64,000 nt of DNA, from positions 4,206,079 to 4,270,078 of the forward strand of contig OZ038323.1 in the NCBI GenBank assembly GCA_964035795.1. Direction: 5' to 3'. Positions 1 through 11,396 of the stretch are shown here, piece after piece. The stretch comes from Pterobdella sp. o SKG-2022 (lineage: Eukaryota; Annelida; Clitellata; Hirudinida; Piscicolidae). The position numbers were made by a program, and so were the translations under genes. The notes beneath the pieces were generated by a model. The model made no database searches. It saw nothing but the letters and a program-made list of their open reading frames with translations, and had not been told where the DNA came from. Each line of letters opens with the position of its first letter. The stretch's first letter is position 1.

Positions 1-132
1 TGAAATAATGATTTTTTTTGCACATCTACCCAAAGTTTCCATAGATTTCAAATGTATCAATAAATACAAAAATTTTAACAACAGAGACAAAATCCTGATT
101 ACTTATATATAATCTCATGCACTCTCCAAAAG

Positions 133-3100
133 TCTGACACAAGTGAAGATAACAGATGATGGTGACAAGGTAGTGGCTGCCTACGAAGACAGCACTATCA
201 ACCTCTGGTGTGGACTGCAGTCCCAAGTGGATACTGAGGCTCACAGGTTGGCGTGATTTCAATACTTTTGGGTGCTTAAAATCAGTTTTGTTCTTATATA
301 TGGAATTATTATTGTCAGCCCGTATAGCTTAGAGGTAGAGCATTAGGCTAATTATCTAAAGTTACCGGGTTTGATCCCGCGTGGTCCAACAATAAGCACC
401 TGTTCCACAGTGTGTTTTCGCTACATTAAATTTTTAGCAAACGCTTTGATCTATAAGGAAAAGTGCTTTATAAATACTCCATTACATTACATACATTACA
501 TTACTATGCATTATTATCAAGTTTCTGTAGATATTTATTGCAGTAAAATTTTGCGAGAGTTTACATAAACATGAATTCAAAAAATTTGTTTCAATCGTTG
601 TCATATGGCTAATCATGACACATCATAATCACCCATGCCAGTTTTAACCACAACAGCTACTCCACCTACCAGGCCAGTATCACTGAAGGGGCATTCAAGG
701 GTGGTATATGATGCAGAGTTCATGGGAAGTAACTCCGAGCACTTCATATCCTCCTCAGGCGATCAAACAGGTACAGGCATTTTATGGTTAATTGTTTCTA
801 TTGTTCATAACCCTTTTAAACTTGTTTGGAGTTTTTTCATATTTCTAAACGATGATGATCATGTGACGAAATAAGGATGAAGTTTTTCTTTTCATATTTG
901 AAAGTATTAACTATTTGAAATTATAATGATGATTTAATAAACTCATTTTTACACAAAAAAATACTGTAAATACTATAAAATCCTTGAGACTTCCATACAA
1001 CTTCAATTTTAGTTCGTCTATGGAGGGTGGACAAGGAGGATAGTATAGTGGCGTACAGGGGGCACACTGCTGAAGTTGTGTCTGTGGCCGTGAGGTTGGG
1101 GGGGAGAAGTTTTAATGTTTCATTATTTTTCTCTATTTCTGCGTCTTCATTTTATATCTTGGAACCATATAACTTGATGTTATATATCAATAATAAGTTT
1201 GTATACTTCACTTGATAATATGAGTTCGACTTCCGTGAATCTTCATGTTGTCTGTTGTTAAAAGTGTGTGACTTGAATGATTATTTATCAGCCCCATAGG
1301 AGGACAGTTCAGTTCTGCTTCATGCGACAACACTAGCAAGCTTTGGTGTTGTGATCGAGTCTATCCTCTGCGTAGTTTCATTGGACACACAAAAGCTGTT
1401 AACGTTAGAGGCTGTTTAGTTCATTGATATGAAGTTTCGAATATAGATAAAGCGTAAATAAAAAGCATAAATCTTTTTGTTCTAATTAGAATTCAATAGA
1501 TTTTACTTTTTGATACTGAATTATGAACTTAAAAAAAACATCCAGCTTCTCCAAGTTCTTATTGTCCAATTTTTGCAACATCATCAGTAATATTCAAGCT
1601 GTAATTTTTTGCTTAATGAACGTATTTAAAAACTTCTGATAACTCGAAGTTATCTATTAAAATTATCATAAGATTATCATTGCATCAAATAGAGGGTTAC
1701 ATTCCATCAAAACGGCTGTTATCTGGCATCCTCGAGCAACGATGGAGTGGTCAGAATGTGGGATGTTAATGCCGTTGGGAGGTTAGTGGGGCACTAATAT
1801 GGTAGTGATGCTTAACATTTTATTGTATATTTTTGATTCAAAAGTATTTGGTAGTTTTAACTGTTCATTTTTCATGTTTTGAATTCGTTTATTGTATAGT
1901 CATTTTATTGATGTATATATTAACTATTTCTGGTTTAAGTTGTGGTGGTTTAGAATTGGTGATAAATTAGGAGGTTAAGAAGGAATTATATGAGAAAGGG
2001 TTTGAACTCATAAGGATTTCATATAGGACCATGGTATATGTATTGGACTTTAAAGATAAGGCAATAAGAATGGTTAATTCTTACGCGCCTTAGTGTGGAA
2101 GAGAACTACTGCAGTTTCACAAAGTATTTTTTCGTCTCACCAAGACGCTTTTTTTTTAAATAAAAAATAACTAAATATTTTTCTTCATTCTTCTATAATG
2201 CGAGCAAAAAACGCTAAACGCTTTTGACGATGATACTGTACTCTTTATCGAAAATAAAATATTCATTTTTCATACATTCATTCATATCAGAAATATAATA
2301 TTTTTTTGAAATCCCTTTCCAAACCAAATCAGATGTGTGAGGTTGATGACGTGCCAACCGTGTGTTCCCCTCATCTCTCTCGTCTTCTCCCCTGATGGGA
2401 AGTCTCTAGCTGCTGGAGGTTGAAGTTAATTTTTGTGTATTACACTGGTATTATTCAATGTATCATTTAAGTTATTATGTTTAAAAGTCAGATTTAATCA
2501 TAGGTTTTAATAATTTTTTGGTCGAGTTGAAAATTTCTTGTTCAACGCTGATGCTTAAACCTTGACATTGAATTGTTGTTCACCCTACTTAAAACAACAG
2601 CGATAGATGGCTCGGTGAAAGTGTGGGACATAGGTTCAGGCTCTTTAATAAAAAGTTTCTCTCATCAATCAGCTGCTCAAAACTCATCCAATCCTTCAAC
2701 GCATTATGAAAACCAACAGAAATTGCCTTTCTTTTGTCCTGTATATTCTGTTACATTCAATCCTCAGTCCTGTCATCTCTTCAGTGGTCAGTTTTTAGTG
2801 ACTTTCAAATTAAATATAATTGATATGTGAAATGTATAAAGAGCTTAAAAACACAAGGAGGAGGAGATGGAAAAGTTCACGTTTGGGATATGAATGATAA
2901 CTCGACATCCCAAAAAAAAAATAATCGGTACTTTGATGTTTTATTCAGCTTAGTTTCTTTTAATAATTAAATTCAAGTTTTTTTTCACTGTATTTCTTAG
3001 AAGTAAAGTATATTTCGAGATTTTCGAAATTAGAACAGTTTAAAATTATTACAAAATTTGAAAAATTATAGTTTAACTAGGTAAAATTCTAGTATCATGT

Positions 3101-3263
3101 AAGATATTATAAATAAAGTGTATATCAAATAGCGTGTTAAATAAAATATTTTTATAGGTGTCAAAGTCCTTCACAAGCGAGTTTGGATGCTGCAGGAATT
3201 GTGGTCAACTTAAAATACTCTTCAACAAATATTCTATATGTTCTTACAAAACCTTCTTATTAA
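133..3263 (+). CDS. TAF5/TAF5L-family WD40 protein, 3' nine exons (5' part outside window)
   Basis: Coding exons read as 133-246 (left edge uncertain), 673-770, 1013-1094, 1292-1403, 1693-1781, 2333-2418, 2601-2786, 2858-2927 and 3158-3263 (TAA). Every internal junction has GT...AG and matching phase. The joined protein shows successive WD40 blades: KGHSRVVYDAEF..., DQTVRLW, YRGHTAEVVSVAVSP, DNTSKLW, IGHTKAVNRVTFH, DGVVRMWDV, SLVFSPDGKSLAAG, DGSVKVWDIGSGS and GDGKVHVWDM. Blade order and phrases such as DRVYPLRSFIGH before a HxxAV blade resemble the C-terminal propeller of TAF5/TAF5L, the WD40 subunits of TFIID and SAGA-type coactivators in the nucleus; this assignment is from family knowledge. 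An insertion rich in S, N and Q sits between two blades (exon 2601-2786). The family's N-terminal LisH/NTD part would lie upstream of base 1. TAF5 versus TAF5L is not resolved. Confidence 0.85.
318..510 (+). mobile_element. tRNA-derived SINE, family 1 (intron of the TAF5-like gene)
   Basis: The first ~75 bases look like a tRNA: an A-box-like TAGCTTAGAGGTAGAGC, an anticodon arm resembling tRNA-Ile(AAT), and a B-box-like GGTTTGATCCC. A non-tRNA body follows (CCAACAATAAGCACC... TTTTTAGCAAACGCTTTGAT) and the tail is an ACATT-type simple repeat. The body matches the reverse-strand copy near 8.25-8.41 kb, which shows this is a dispersed family rather than a tRNA gene. Confidence 0.8.
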
Positions 3264-3307
3264 AATTAAATTTTATTGTGTAGTTTTTGATAGAATTTTT
3301 TTGTACA

Positions 3308-3313
3308 AATAAA
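3308..3313 (+). promoter_or_regulatory. Polyadenylation signal AATAAA for the TAF5-like gene
   Basis: A canonical AATAAA lies 45 bases after the TAA stop at 3261-3263. The next gene's start codon is only about 380 bases further on. Confidence 0.55.
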
Positions 3314-3693
3314 TATAAAATGTGTTTCGTGGCCGTCTGTTCTGTCGTTTAGCTTTAAAAAACCGTTTAGGAAGCTATTTTTATAGATTATTTAATTAAT
3401 TATGATAAAAATTTTTTTTAGTGTAAATTAACCTTATTTATTAGTTATTTTTGTTTTAGTTTTGGGTTGATCAGCGATTGGTGGGATGTCTTCAGGTGTT
3501 TAACTTTTAGCGATCATACAACAGATCAACCTTAATCTTCATATAACATTGTTTAGTAGTATTTAAATGATTTTTTTGCTGAAGTTTCCAGTTTTCACCA
3601 ATAATCAAGTTTTAATAATTATATATAAGTTTTTTTTTCTTAAAGCCTTAGCACTACTTTTTTAGAAGTTAATTGATTTTTTTCTTAAAAGCT

Positions 3694-6600
3694 ATGGATC
3701 CATATTTGGTTTTGGGATTATCTAAAGAGGCAACGGATTCAGAAGTGAAAAAAGCCTACAGAGAAATGGCTCGTAAATATCACCCTGATAAAAATGATTC
3801 CAAAGATGCTGGTGAAACTTTTAAAGTTAGTTGTTTAATGATTTTATAGAAAATGGTTCCATTTACAATTATCAACATATGTTTTTATTAACAGGTTTAA
3901 AAATAAATCTAATTAATTTATCAAATTTGATATTGTTGAAGGTAAGTGCTTTACATTAATTAAATAAATAAGATTTACTAAATTTTTCATGAAATATGCT
4001 ATAATAGTTTCCATTATATTATTCACAACCATTAAACTCAAAACCATTTTGTACTGAGTCAAATCGAATTAAAATTGTGAAATAAATCATAAACATTTTT
4101 TTTTATATAACTTCCAAGAGAACTTTCAACAAAAAATAGAAATTCCTAAACATATACCATAATGTGAAAACAATACATTATTAATATATCTTACTATATC
4201 AAATTATGGCTTTCTTTTAAAATTCTACATAACCATATTTTGCTTCTCAACATAACTCTATCCTATAACACATTATATCACAACACCATCTGATACAACA
4301 TACACCCAAAAACAACAGAACATAGGGGCAGCCTATGAAATTCTTAAAGACCCAGTGAAGAGGGGAGAACATGACATGGCTCAGAAGATGAAGTCACAAA
4401 CCACTTTCATGTCCAGGTTGGTGGTGTTGTGAGGGTCATTAAGTGAATAGGGTGGGTAGATAGATAAATATATAGAGCTAGATAGATAAAGAGATAGATT
4501 GATAAATAGATAGGTAGATAGATTGATAGATAAATAGATAGGTAGACAGATTTTAAAAAAGGTATGGAATTACATACATAATTTTTTAAATGTTGATGGG
4601 CTTACCATTTGCCCTTATAAGGCTGGCAAATGCCTCATCTGGGGTGCTACCTGCTCTGATTATTTTTCACCTTCACACTTGCTTCAAACTGTAGCCAATC
4701 CCAGCTGGGCTTCCCAACAAGCAGAAATGGCGACAATACAAAAATATCGAAGCCTTGCAGATAGCCATTATTTCGTCCCATTAGCGGTTGAAACCTCTGA
4801 TATCTTTGGTCCTCATGCTTTCTCATTTTTGTCTGAAGAAGTTGTTGAAGCTGAGGTTGATGAAGATGAAGTAGTAATAGGAGATGAACTAGTCAAAGAG
4901 GTGGCTGAAGATGAACTAGTTGAAGAGGTGGTTGAAGATGAACTAGTTGAAGAGATGGTTGAAGATGAACTAGTCGAAGAGGTGGTTGAAGTTGAACTAG
5001 TCGAAGAGGTGGTTGAAGATGAGCTAGTTGAGAAAAAGGTGGTAGCTGGAGGAAATGTAGAAGGAGAAGTAATTGAAAGAGATGGAAAATTAGAAGATTT
5101 TATATACGAATGGTATTTTTGAACTATAAAAAACAAGCCAAAAGTAATTCCGACCATAGATTAGATATCATAAAACATACTGAACCAAATTATATTATAG
5201 TAGTATTATTACAATAACCATTTGAAATTCATTTATATTTTTTCCAAAATATTTTAGAATTTGATGTAAAATAAAAGTAACTGAAATTTATGACAAAATC
5301 GATTGATTTTTTTTGTATATAAAAAATTTTTTGAACATGTCTGATAAAATTTTTTATTTTTTCATGTGAATTAGATATTCAATAGATCGTAAATAAAGAA
5401 AAAATTGAATATATAATATATATATTGAATAATCTTCTTAACTTAAACCTAGTACCACATCAAATTTCTCTTCGTTGTGTTATTTTAAAATTATTGAAAA
5501 CTAAAAAAGATCTTAAACAATTTAAAACTTCAGAGTTTAATTTAAAATTATTCCTTTTAAAATGGTTACTCAATACTGCATGACTTTCTCATATGGTTAT
5601 TTAACCCAGCGAGTTTTGGTATTTCTATTTATAGATTATTAATTTTTTTACACCTACTGTATTGTTTACTCTGCCTTTTGAATGTATTCTAAGGTGTTTC
5701 CGTTATTCACTCATTACCCTTCATTATTTGTTTTTGTTATGAATGTTTATTACCTAGTTGTTTTGTGTGTATATTCTTTGAACTTTTAATATGCTTTTAA
5801 AATAATTTTAGTGATTGCTCTCAGCTTTTTTTATTCAATTTGAAATGTATAAAACAATTTTAATATTATTATAGTTAATCATTTTTAATACTAATTTCTA
5901 TTGATTCTCGATTTTTTCATAAATGTTTTTCTATGTTTATAACGAAAAAACGTATGGGTATTTTCTTTCGTTTTTGTGTTGTTTATCATCATAAAATTAC
6001 ACACGCACGCACACTGATATTTTCAAAGAACTTCTTGGAACCACTTTAACTTTAGAAAAAACAGTCTTTATTTTGAGATATTTCATAATTGCAATGAGAT
6101 TATTTAGAAATTATATTTAATGGGAAAATTTTGAACGATTTTCATGTATAGAATCATATCTACGTATGACTTTCACGTATCCGAAACTTAAAATTTCAAC
6201 TAAAATTATAGCTCAATAGAGATAAATGTTTATTTTTTGTTCAAAATAATTTGAAAACGGTCGTGTAACTACTTCAATTATCAGCAATGAACCTAACCCG
6301 ACGGTTGCGGGTTCGATTCCGGTCTAAGAGACCTGTCAGCTGCTTGCTTTCATTTTGAGTGCAAATTAATTTAAACACTTCTTTCTCACAGTCCCAGAAC
6401 ATCTTTCTTCGCTTATCAAGACTCTTTCTTCACAAGTTAGTTCAGCCTGTGATGTTTTTATTATTTATTTCATCGTTTATTTAAAATACCGCAGTAAAAC
6501 TGGTTGAACAATGGTAATACTACTTTTAATTGTTCAATTAGCCTTACTCTTGTTGAAGAAAACAACATATCAATAAGGATTGCTCGAGTATAAATTTCAT

Positions 6601-9600
6601 TGGAGTAATTTAAATAAATATTAGTTAGGAAATTATAAATTTCAGTTAAGTTAGTTTTTAAAAAACATCGTAGTTATTAAAATATATATATTGAGTTTCT
6701 TAAAATATACTTTTTGGTTTATAAAGAATTTCTTGGTAAACATGTAAAACAAATTTTATTTAACTAAAATTTTCGATCAGTTTAACCTGACCATACTTCA
6801 TTAATGAGCTAAGTTTTTATTAAAAAATTGAAGTCAAAACTTCTTAATATATAACACTAATGAGAAATTTTTAAAAAGTGTCTATCTTTTGTTGACAGTT
6901 AAAAATTTTATTAAAATTTGTTCAATTCTGTTGGCTACTTTAATGAGAAGAGAATAGGTGAAAAATGAGTAGAAATCAATGTCACCAAACTGGCATTGTT
7001 TGCTCAACGTGACATGTAAGAAAGTGGAAATGGCAGACGTTTGTTTGTCGAGAAAAATGAAAATATAGTTTAAGACTGTCATTATTTCTGTGAGGGAATT
7101 TAAACCTTGAAAATTTTGGATAAATAGCTCTAATTTATCATTAGTTTTTTCATTTTTGAAATTTTGTTTAAAAATTCTCAACAGAACCTTTCCATTTCAA
7201 CGTACACAACCTCCACCAGCCTTACTACCAAAACTATAAATTCCATCCCAAGCCCAATGCTCAAACTTTCGTGTATAGAAACTACAACAATAACTTTTCA
7301 AATTACTCATCCAAGACCACATCGCCCAGCGAGGAAGACGAGCATTTCACAGATGATAGAAGCAAAATGAACTCAAACTACACACAAGGATATGGAACCC
7401 ACAAACAGCCTCATTCTCCGTACGTCTTTCTCAATAATCCATTCAACGTCATGAATGGTTTCATGCAATTTCAAGAGCCATTCAGACTGAAGACCATTTT
7501 CACTAACTCTCACTTCGCCTATACTCCACAGCCTCCTTCAGCATTTCCTCGCTTCAAACAAAATCACCGGCATCCTTCTCACAAACAACCATTCCACCAT
7601 CGAGCCCCCAAGCCAAAAGTCTGTTTCTAACATTTATGCACTTGGTTTTTATAGTCGTTTTATTGATTCATAATTAGTATGATCCATAACTGACCTGAAT
7701 GCTTCTACACCAATATCAATACTTTTTAAATATTTAAAATTTTTTGATAATTTTTTCATTAAATTTTCAGTAAAATATGTTACGTGATATATATTGAAAA
7801 TAATTGTTGTTTTAACTGCAGGATTCAACAGGAAAGTTTTATGGCAAGCATTATACACATAAAAATGTTATCGTTGTAGACAATGATGAGGAGAGTAGTG
7901 ATAGTGATGAAAGTGATGACGATAGTGATGAATACGATAACGCTTGCGATGACATGATGAAGATATTGGAAGAGAAAATCTCAAAACTTGAAGGCTACAA
8001 GTATCGCAAAAGTACGGAGAAGAATAAACCACACAACAACGTCGATGAAACCTTCAAAAATAAGAAGCCAAAAGATGAGAAAGTTAAAAATACGTTCAAA
8101 ACCAACGGGGAGAACCCGAACTTACAGGGCTGGTACTTTTCGAGCGTCGGAGACAATAAGTCAGAAGAGTTCAATAAGACGAACAACGCTGAGAAGCATA
8201 AAGACAAGAAAACGACAAAAAGATTCCCAGAACCGCGTAAGTATGAATTGATATTCTACATAGCCCCTTTCTTTAGAGTTCAAAACGCTTGCTAAAAATT
8301 CGAAGTAGCGAAAACACACTACGAACAAGTGCTGATTGTTGGCCCAGCACGGGATCAAACCCCTTTTATCAAAATAATTAGTCTAATACTTTACCAGCTG
8401 AGCTATACGGAACGAGTGTTGAGAGATTTGTAATGTTTTTTAACCGATTGCGTGATGTAACATGATTTTGCAAGTTTTATTCAATGCGAGCTTGTAACTC
8501 GCCTGACTAAGTATCACTATAACGAAGTCTGTGCTCATCGATATTTATGGTAACAAAAAAGTTCGTGAGTTTTTGTTTTCGATCCAATGATGCTTATTGA
8601 TGGCTTTGCTTTTAAGAAGCGTCTTATCTTTTCCTTGTTGATCTTCAATGTGTTATTATTTCTAGATATTTAATGATTTATATTTCAAGTCTATGAAGCT
8701 ATCTTGATAGCTTTAGTATGCCTTTTGATACATTTATTTGAACAAAAAAGAAAACTTTTTCAAATTCGACCTAAGGCAAGGTCGAAAACTTAATTAATTT
8801 CGCTTAAATATAAAAACCTTTTGACTTTGATTCATCTCATAACAATACTATGTTTTAGCTATTCATTTTGTGAGGTCGGTTTTTATAAACACATGTTTAC
8901 ATGGATATGAAACCTTCCCCAAAAGAGCCCAGCAAAAGCCCAATACAGTTCCCATGCTTCTACTGCCACAAACGGGTTCTTGCCACCTTATTGGTTCGAA
9001 TTTTATATAAATGTGCTTTATGTGTTTTTAATCAAAAAATTTCTTGTACGAAAATATACATGTGAATTTCAGGTTGAAAGTATATATTTTATATCATAGC
9101 TTTTTCTTAATTTTTAGGATATCTTTTTATATAAAATGAGGTAACTTCAGGGGCATTTATTTAGTTATAATTTTGATAAATTGAACGTAAAGATGAAATC
9201 ACATGATGATTATTCTGTGAAGCTAATCGAGTTTCTTGTTATTATTTTCTAGAGCGCCCATGAAAAAGAATGCATGGAGGCGCCGAGAAGCAAAAGCCAC
9301 AGTAAAACGGATGCCGCTAGTCACAATGGTTTTGACAGTTCATCGAGTAGCAAGGAGAGCCAATCAAAGAGTAGCAAGATCAACGAGAAAAAATCAAAAC
9401 ACGAAGAAAAAAGTAAAAACTTCAAAGAAAGAAACGTAAAAACACTAAATGAAAAAATAAAAACGAGAGATTACGGCGGTGAATACAACGACAAAACCTC
9501 ACAAAACGGCTTCAAAAACAGCTTCAATCACTTCCACTTCAACTCAACCCACACCAGGGATGTACCACCGCCAGCGCCCCACGACCCCCCCTTACACACC

Positions 9601-11396
9601 GGTCGTTCAGGCTCTGGCGACTCTTTCAACGCGCACTCATTCACCATCATTGACGATACAGGTGCCAACAAGAATGTATTGTTCAAGGATAGAAGCAAGG
9701 AAAAGAATACTGGTTATTTCAAGGCTGTTCATAGTGAGTCAATATTGTTTGTCTTGTTTGATTTATTTTTTGCTTTAAATTGTATAAGGTTCTCTTTTTA
9801 AAAAATAATTTTTTTTTTATTTTGATTCAAATTTAATTAATTTATTTGTGAAAATTAAATATTAAGTCATCACCAACATTGTTCATGGTCTTAATGAGGT
9901 TAGACGTGAGTAAATTCATTATTAATGTATTATCAAAAATCTTTTCAGTAACATGCCCAGCCTGTTTTTCCATAGTTGGCTACGACGATCACCACACATG
10001 TTGCAAGTCCAATATTGACTTTAAAAATTACTCTGACGAGAATGAGGACAGTAGCGGGAAAGAGAAAATGAAGAAAAATAAAGAGAATCTCAGTGATTTA
10101 ACCAGAGACAATGGCGTCACGTCGAGCAAAATGCATTCGAAAAGTGAAAAAGAGAAAGAATTAAATGATAAAAACAATAACAGCAATAATAATAACATAA
10201 ATAAAAATAATAATAATGTTATAAACTTTTTCGAGGTGCCAGACTACCACGAAAATACGTCTAGCGATGACTTGGTGAAGAGTACTGTTGTGGTGGGTGA
10301 AGTGATGGATTTTGATACTGTGGAGATAAGTGATGAAGAAATCAATGACGATAGTTTTGCCAATACTACTGATAATAATTACGAAATTAGCGATAATTCT
10401 CACAGCAAGAATGATAATAGTTATGGAAGTGATGATATTAGCTATAATAATGAAGAAAATCGTAATAGAAATAGCTGCAATAGTTATAGAAATAATCATA
10501 ATCAAGAGAAATCAAGTAGCAAGGACACCGATGAAACCGAAGAGATGACTGAAGAGAGAGGTAATGAGCAGGAAATGCCATTCACAAATTTCTTATACCT
10601 TAACGGACACAATAAACCACTAAATTTGGCTGATAATACATTGGACGATACAAAAGACAATGATGATGTGAAAAAAGGTGAACTTTCTAACAAAGATGAC
10701 AAGAAATATGAATCTGTAATGAAAAATGATTATTTCACCAATAAAAACATAAAAGACACTTTTGAGAAACCTAAAGATGCCCAAAATACGTTTCGCAAAC
10801 TCGACAGTGCTGCAAGTAAAGTCACCACGAGTGTATATGTGAAACACAAAAAGGTAGGTGAAGTTGGCGATGATGTTAAGAGTAGGATCTTCATCAAAAG
10901 CAACGCAACAATCACTCAGCCAGAGATTAAAAAGCTCCGAAACGATACTAAATCTCTTGCTGATAATATCAAAAACATAGAACAAGCTAAGAAGAATTCG
11001 AGAGTAAATAACAATGAAAACCTCAAAAAAAATACAACTATAGGTAAGAAAACTACAATACATATTAAGAGCAATGTAGGTATGGTATCTACAAAAGAAG
11101 TTAATATTAACAACGCTCAGATTCCGAAGCTGTCGGCCATGTCGACGAAAAGTACATTACATCCACATGTATCGTCACACGTGCCTACTAAGTTTTATAC
11201 CAAGAACTATGAAGAAAATGGTTCAAAAAGTCAGTTTAAAAATATAGATGTTAATGAAAATTCAGAAAAAAATAATCCAGGCCAAAAATCGGCACACAAT
11301 ACTATAAAATTTATCAAGATGAATAAATTGAATTATTCGAAAAAACCCACAAGCAAAACAGAGTTTAAACCAGATTTTAAAAGTAGCAAAAATTGA
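3694..11396 (+). CDS. J-domain (DnaJ, class C) protein with two putative CxxC...HxxxC zinc fingers, 8 exons
   Basis: Exons: 3694-3825, 4319-4416, 6392-6435, 7185-7618, 7822-8236, 8926-8993, 9253-9733 and 9949-11396. All introns are GT...AG, phases match throughout, and the total of 3120 bases gives 1039 residues plus TGA. Residues 1-70 form a J domain: [10 protein letters not shown] start, helix [13 protein letters not shown], the HPD motif (H30-P31-D32) that stimulates Hsp70 ATPase, then [12 protein letters not shown]. Finger 1 is C385, C388, H400, C404, split between exons 6 and 7. Finger 2 is C560, C563, H572/H573, C575/C576. Residues about 253-280 are an acidic Ser/Asp run, and most of 400-1039 is polar, Asn/Lys/Ser-rich and likely disordered. 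There is no G/F-rich region, DnaJ-type CxxCxGxG cluster or membrane helix, so it is class C-like. I do not recognise a named orthologue. Introns contain a retroelement relic, a GATA repeat and a SINE. Confidence 0.85.
4456..4550. repeat. Imperfect (GATA)n microsatellite
   Basis: A run of GATA/GATT/GGTA tetranucleotides lies just inside intron 2 of the J-protein gene, 40 bases past the donor site. Confidence 0.85.
4595..5122 (+). pseudogene. Retrotransposon C-terminal fragment running in frame into an acidic repeat
   Basis: A single open frame from 4595 reads DGxTxxP..G..L.W..T.xDxFxPSH, then [20 protein letters not shown] and [11 protein letters not shown] recognise this pattern from the C-terminal tails of reverse-transcriptase ORFs in many invertebrate genomes (family knowledge, not searched). 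At about 4840 the frame passes without a stop into a Glu/Asp/Val-rich repeat and ends at TGA 5120-5122. The reverse-transcriptase domain itself is absent upstream, so this is a 5'-truncated relic. It sits inside intron 2 of the J-protein gene in the same orientation. Confidence 0.6.
4880..5041 (+). repeat. 27-bp tandem repeat, six units, encoding E-D-E-L-V-E-E-V-V
   Basis: Units start at 4880, 4907, 4934, 4961, 4988 and 5015, each 27 bases except the last, which is altered. Differences are mostly third-position or conservative (GTT/GTC, GTG/ATG, GAT/GTT), so the reading frame is kept throughout. Confidence 0.9.
5123..6391. other. Intron 2 of the J-protein gene, right part: AT-rich, no gene seen
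   Basis: This part is very AT-rich, with no open frame of note. The only structured element is the tRNA-like 3' half at 6284-6340. Confidence 0.6.
6284..6340 (+). mobile_element. tRNA-like 3' half with perfect B box (SINE remnant)
   Basis: GGTTCGATTCC at 6310-6320 matches the RNA polymerase III B-box consensus and is flanked by short complementary stem sequence. No A box or 5' half is visible, so it is a fragment and not a tRNA gene. Confidence 0.4.
6392..6435 (+). CDS. 44-base micro-exon 3 of the J-protein gene
   Basis: Exons 2 and 4 have incompatible phases if joined directly. This segment has a strong acceptor (pyrimidine tract then CACAG) and a GTTAGT donor, has exactly the length class needed (2 mod 3), and encodes [16 protein letters not shown] with no stop. 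It restores the frame into exon 4. Confidence 0.8.
8250..8413 (-). mobile_element. tRNA-derived SINE, family 1, reverse copy
   Basis: Reading the minus strand from 8413: a tRNA-like head (TATAGCTCAGCTGGTAAAG, then GGTTTGATCCC), then the same body as the copy at 318-510, including CCAACAATCAGCAC and TTTTCGCTAC. It lies immediately after the exon 5 donor of the J-protein gene. Confidence 0.8.

Noticed and set aside
318..390. tRNA-Ile gene
   Set aside because: Stems are imperfect and the head is joined to a repeated non-tRNA body, so it is a SINE head.
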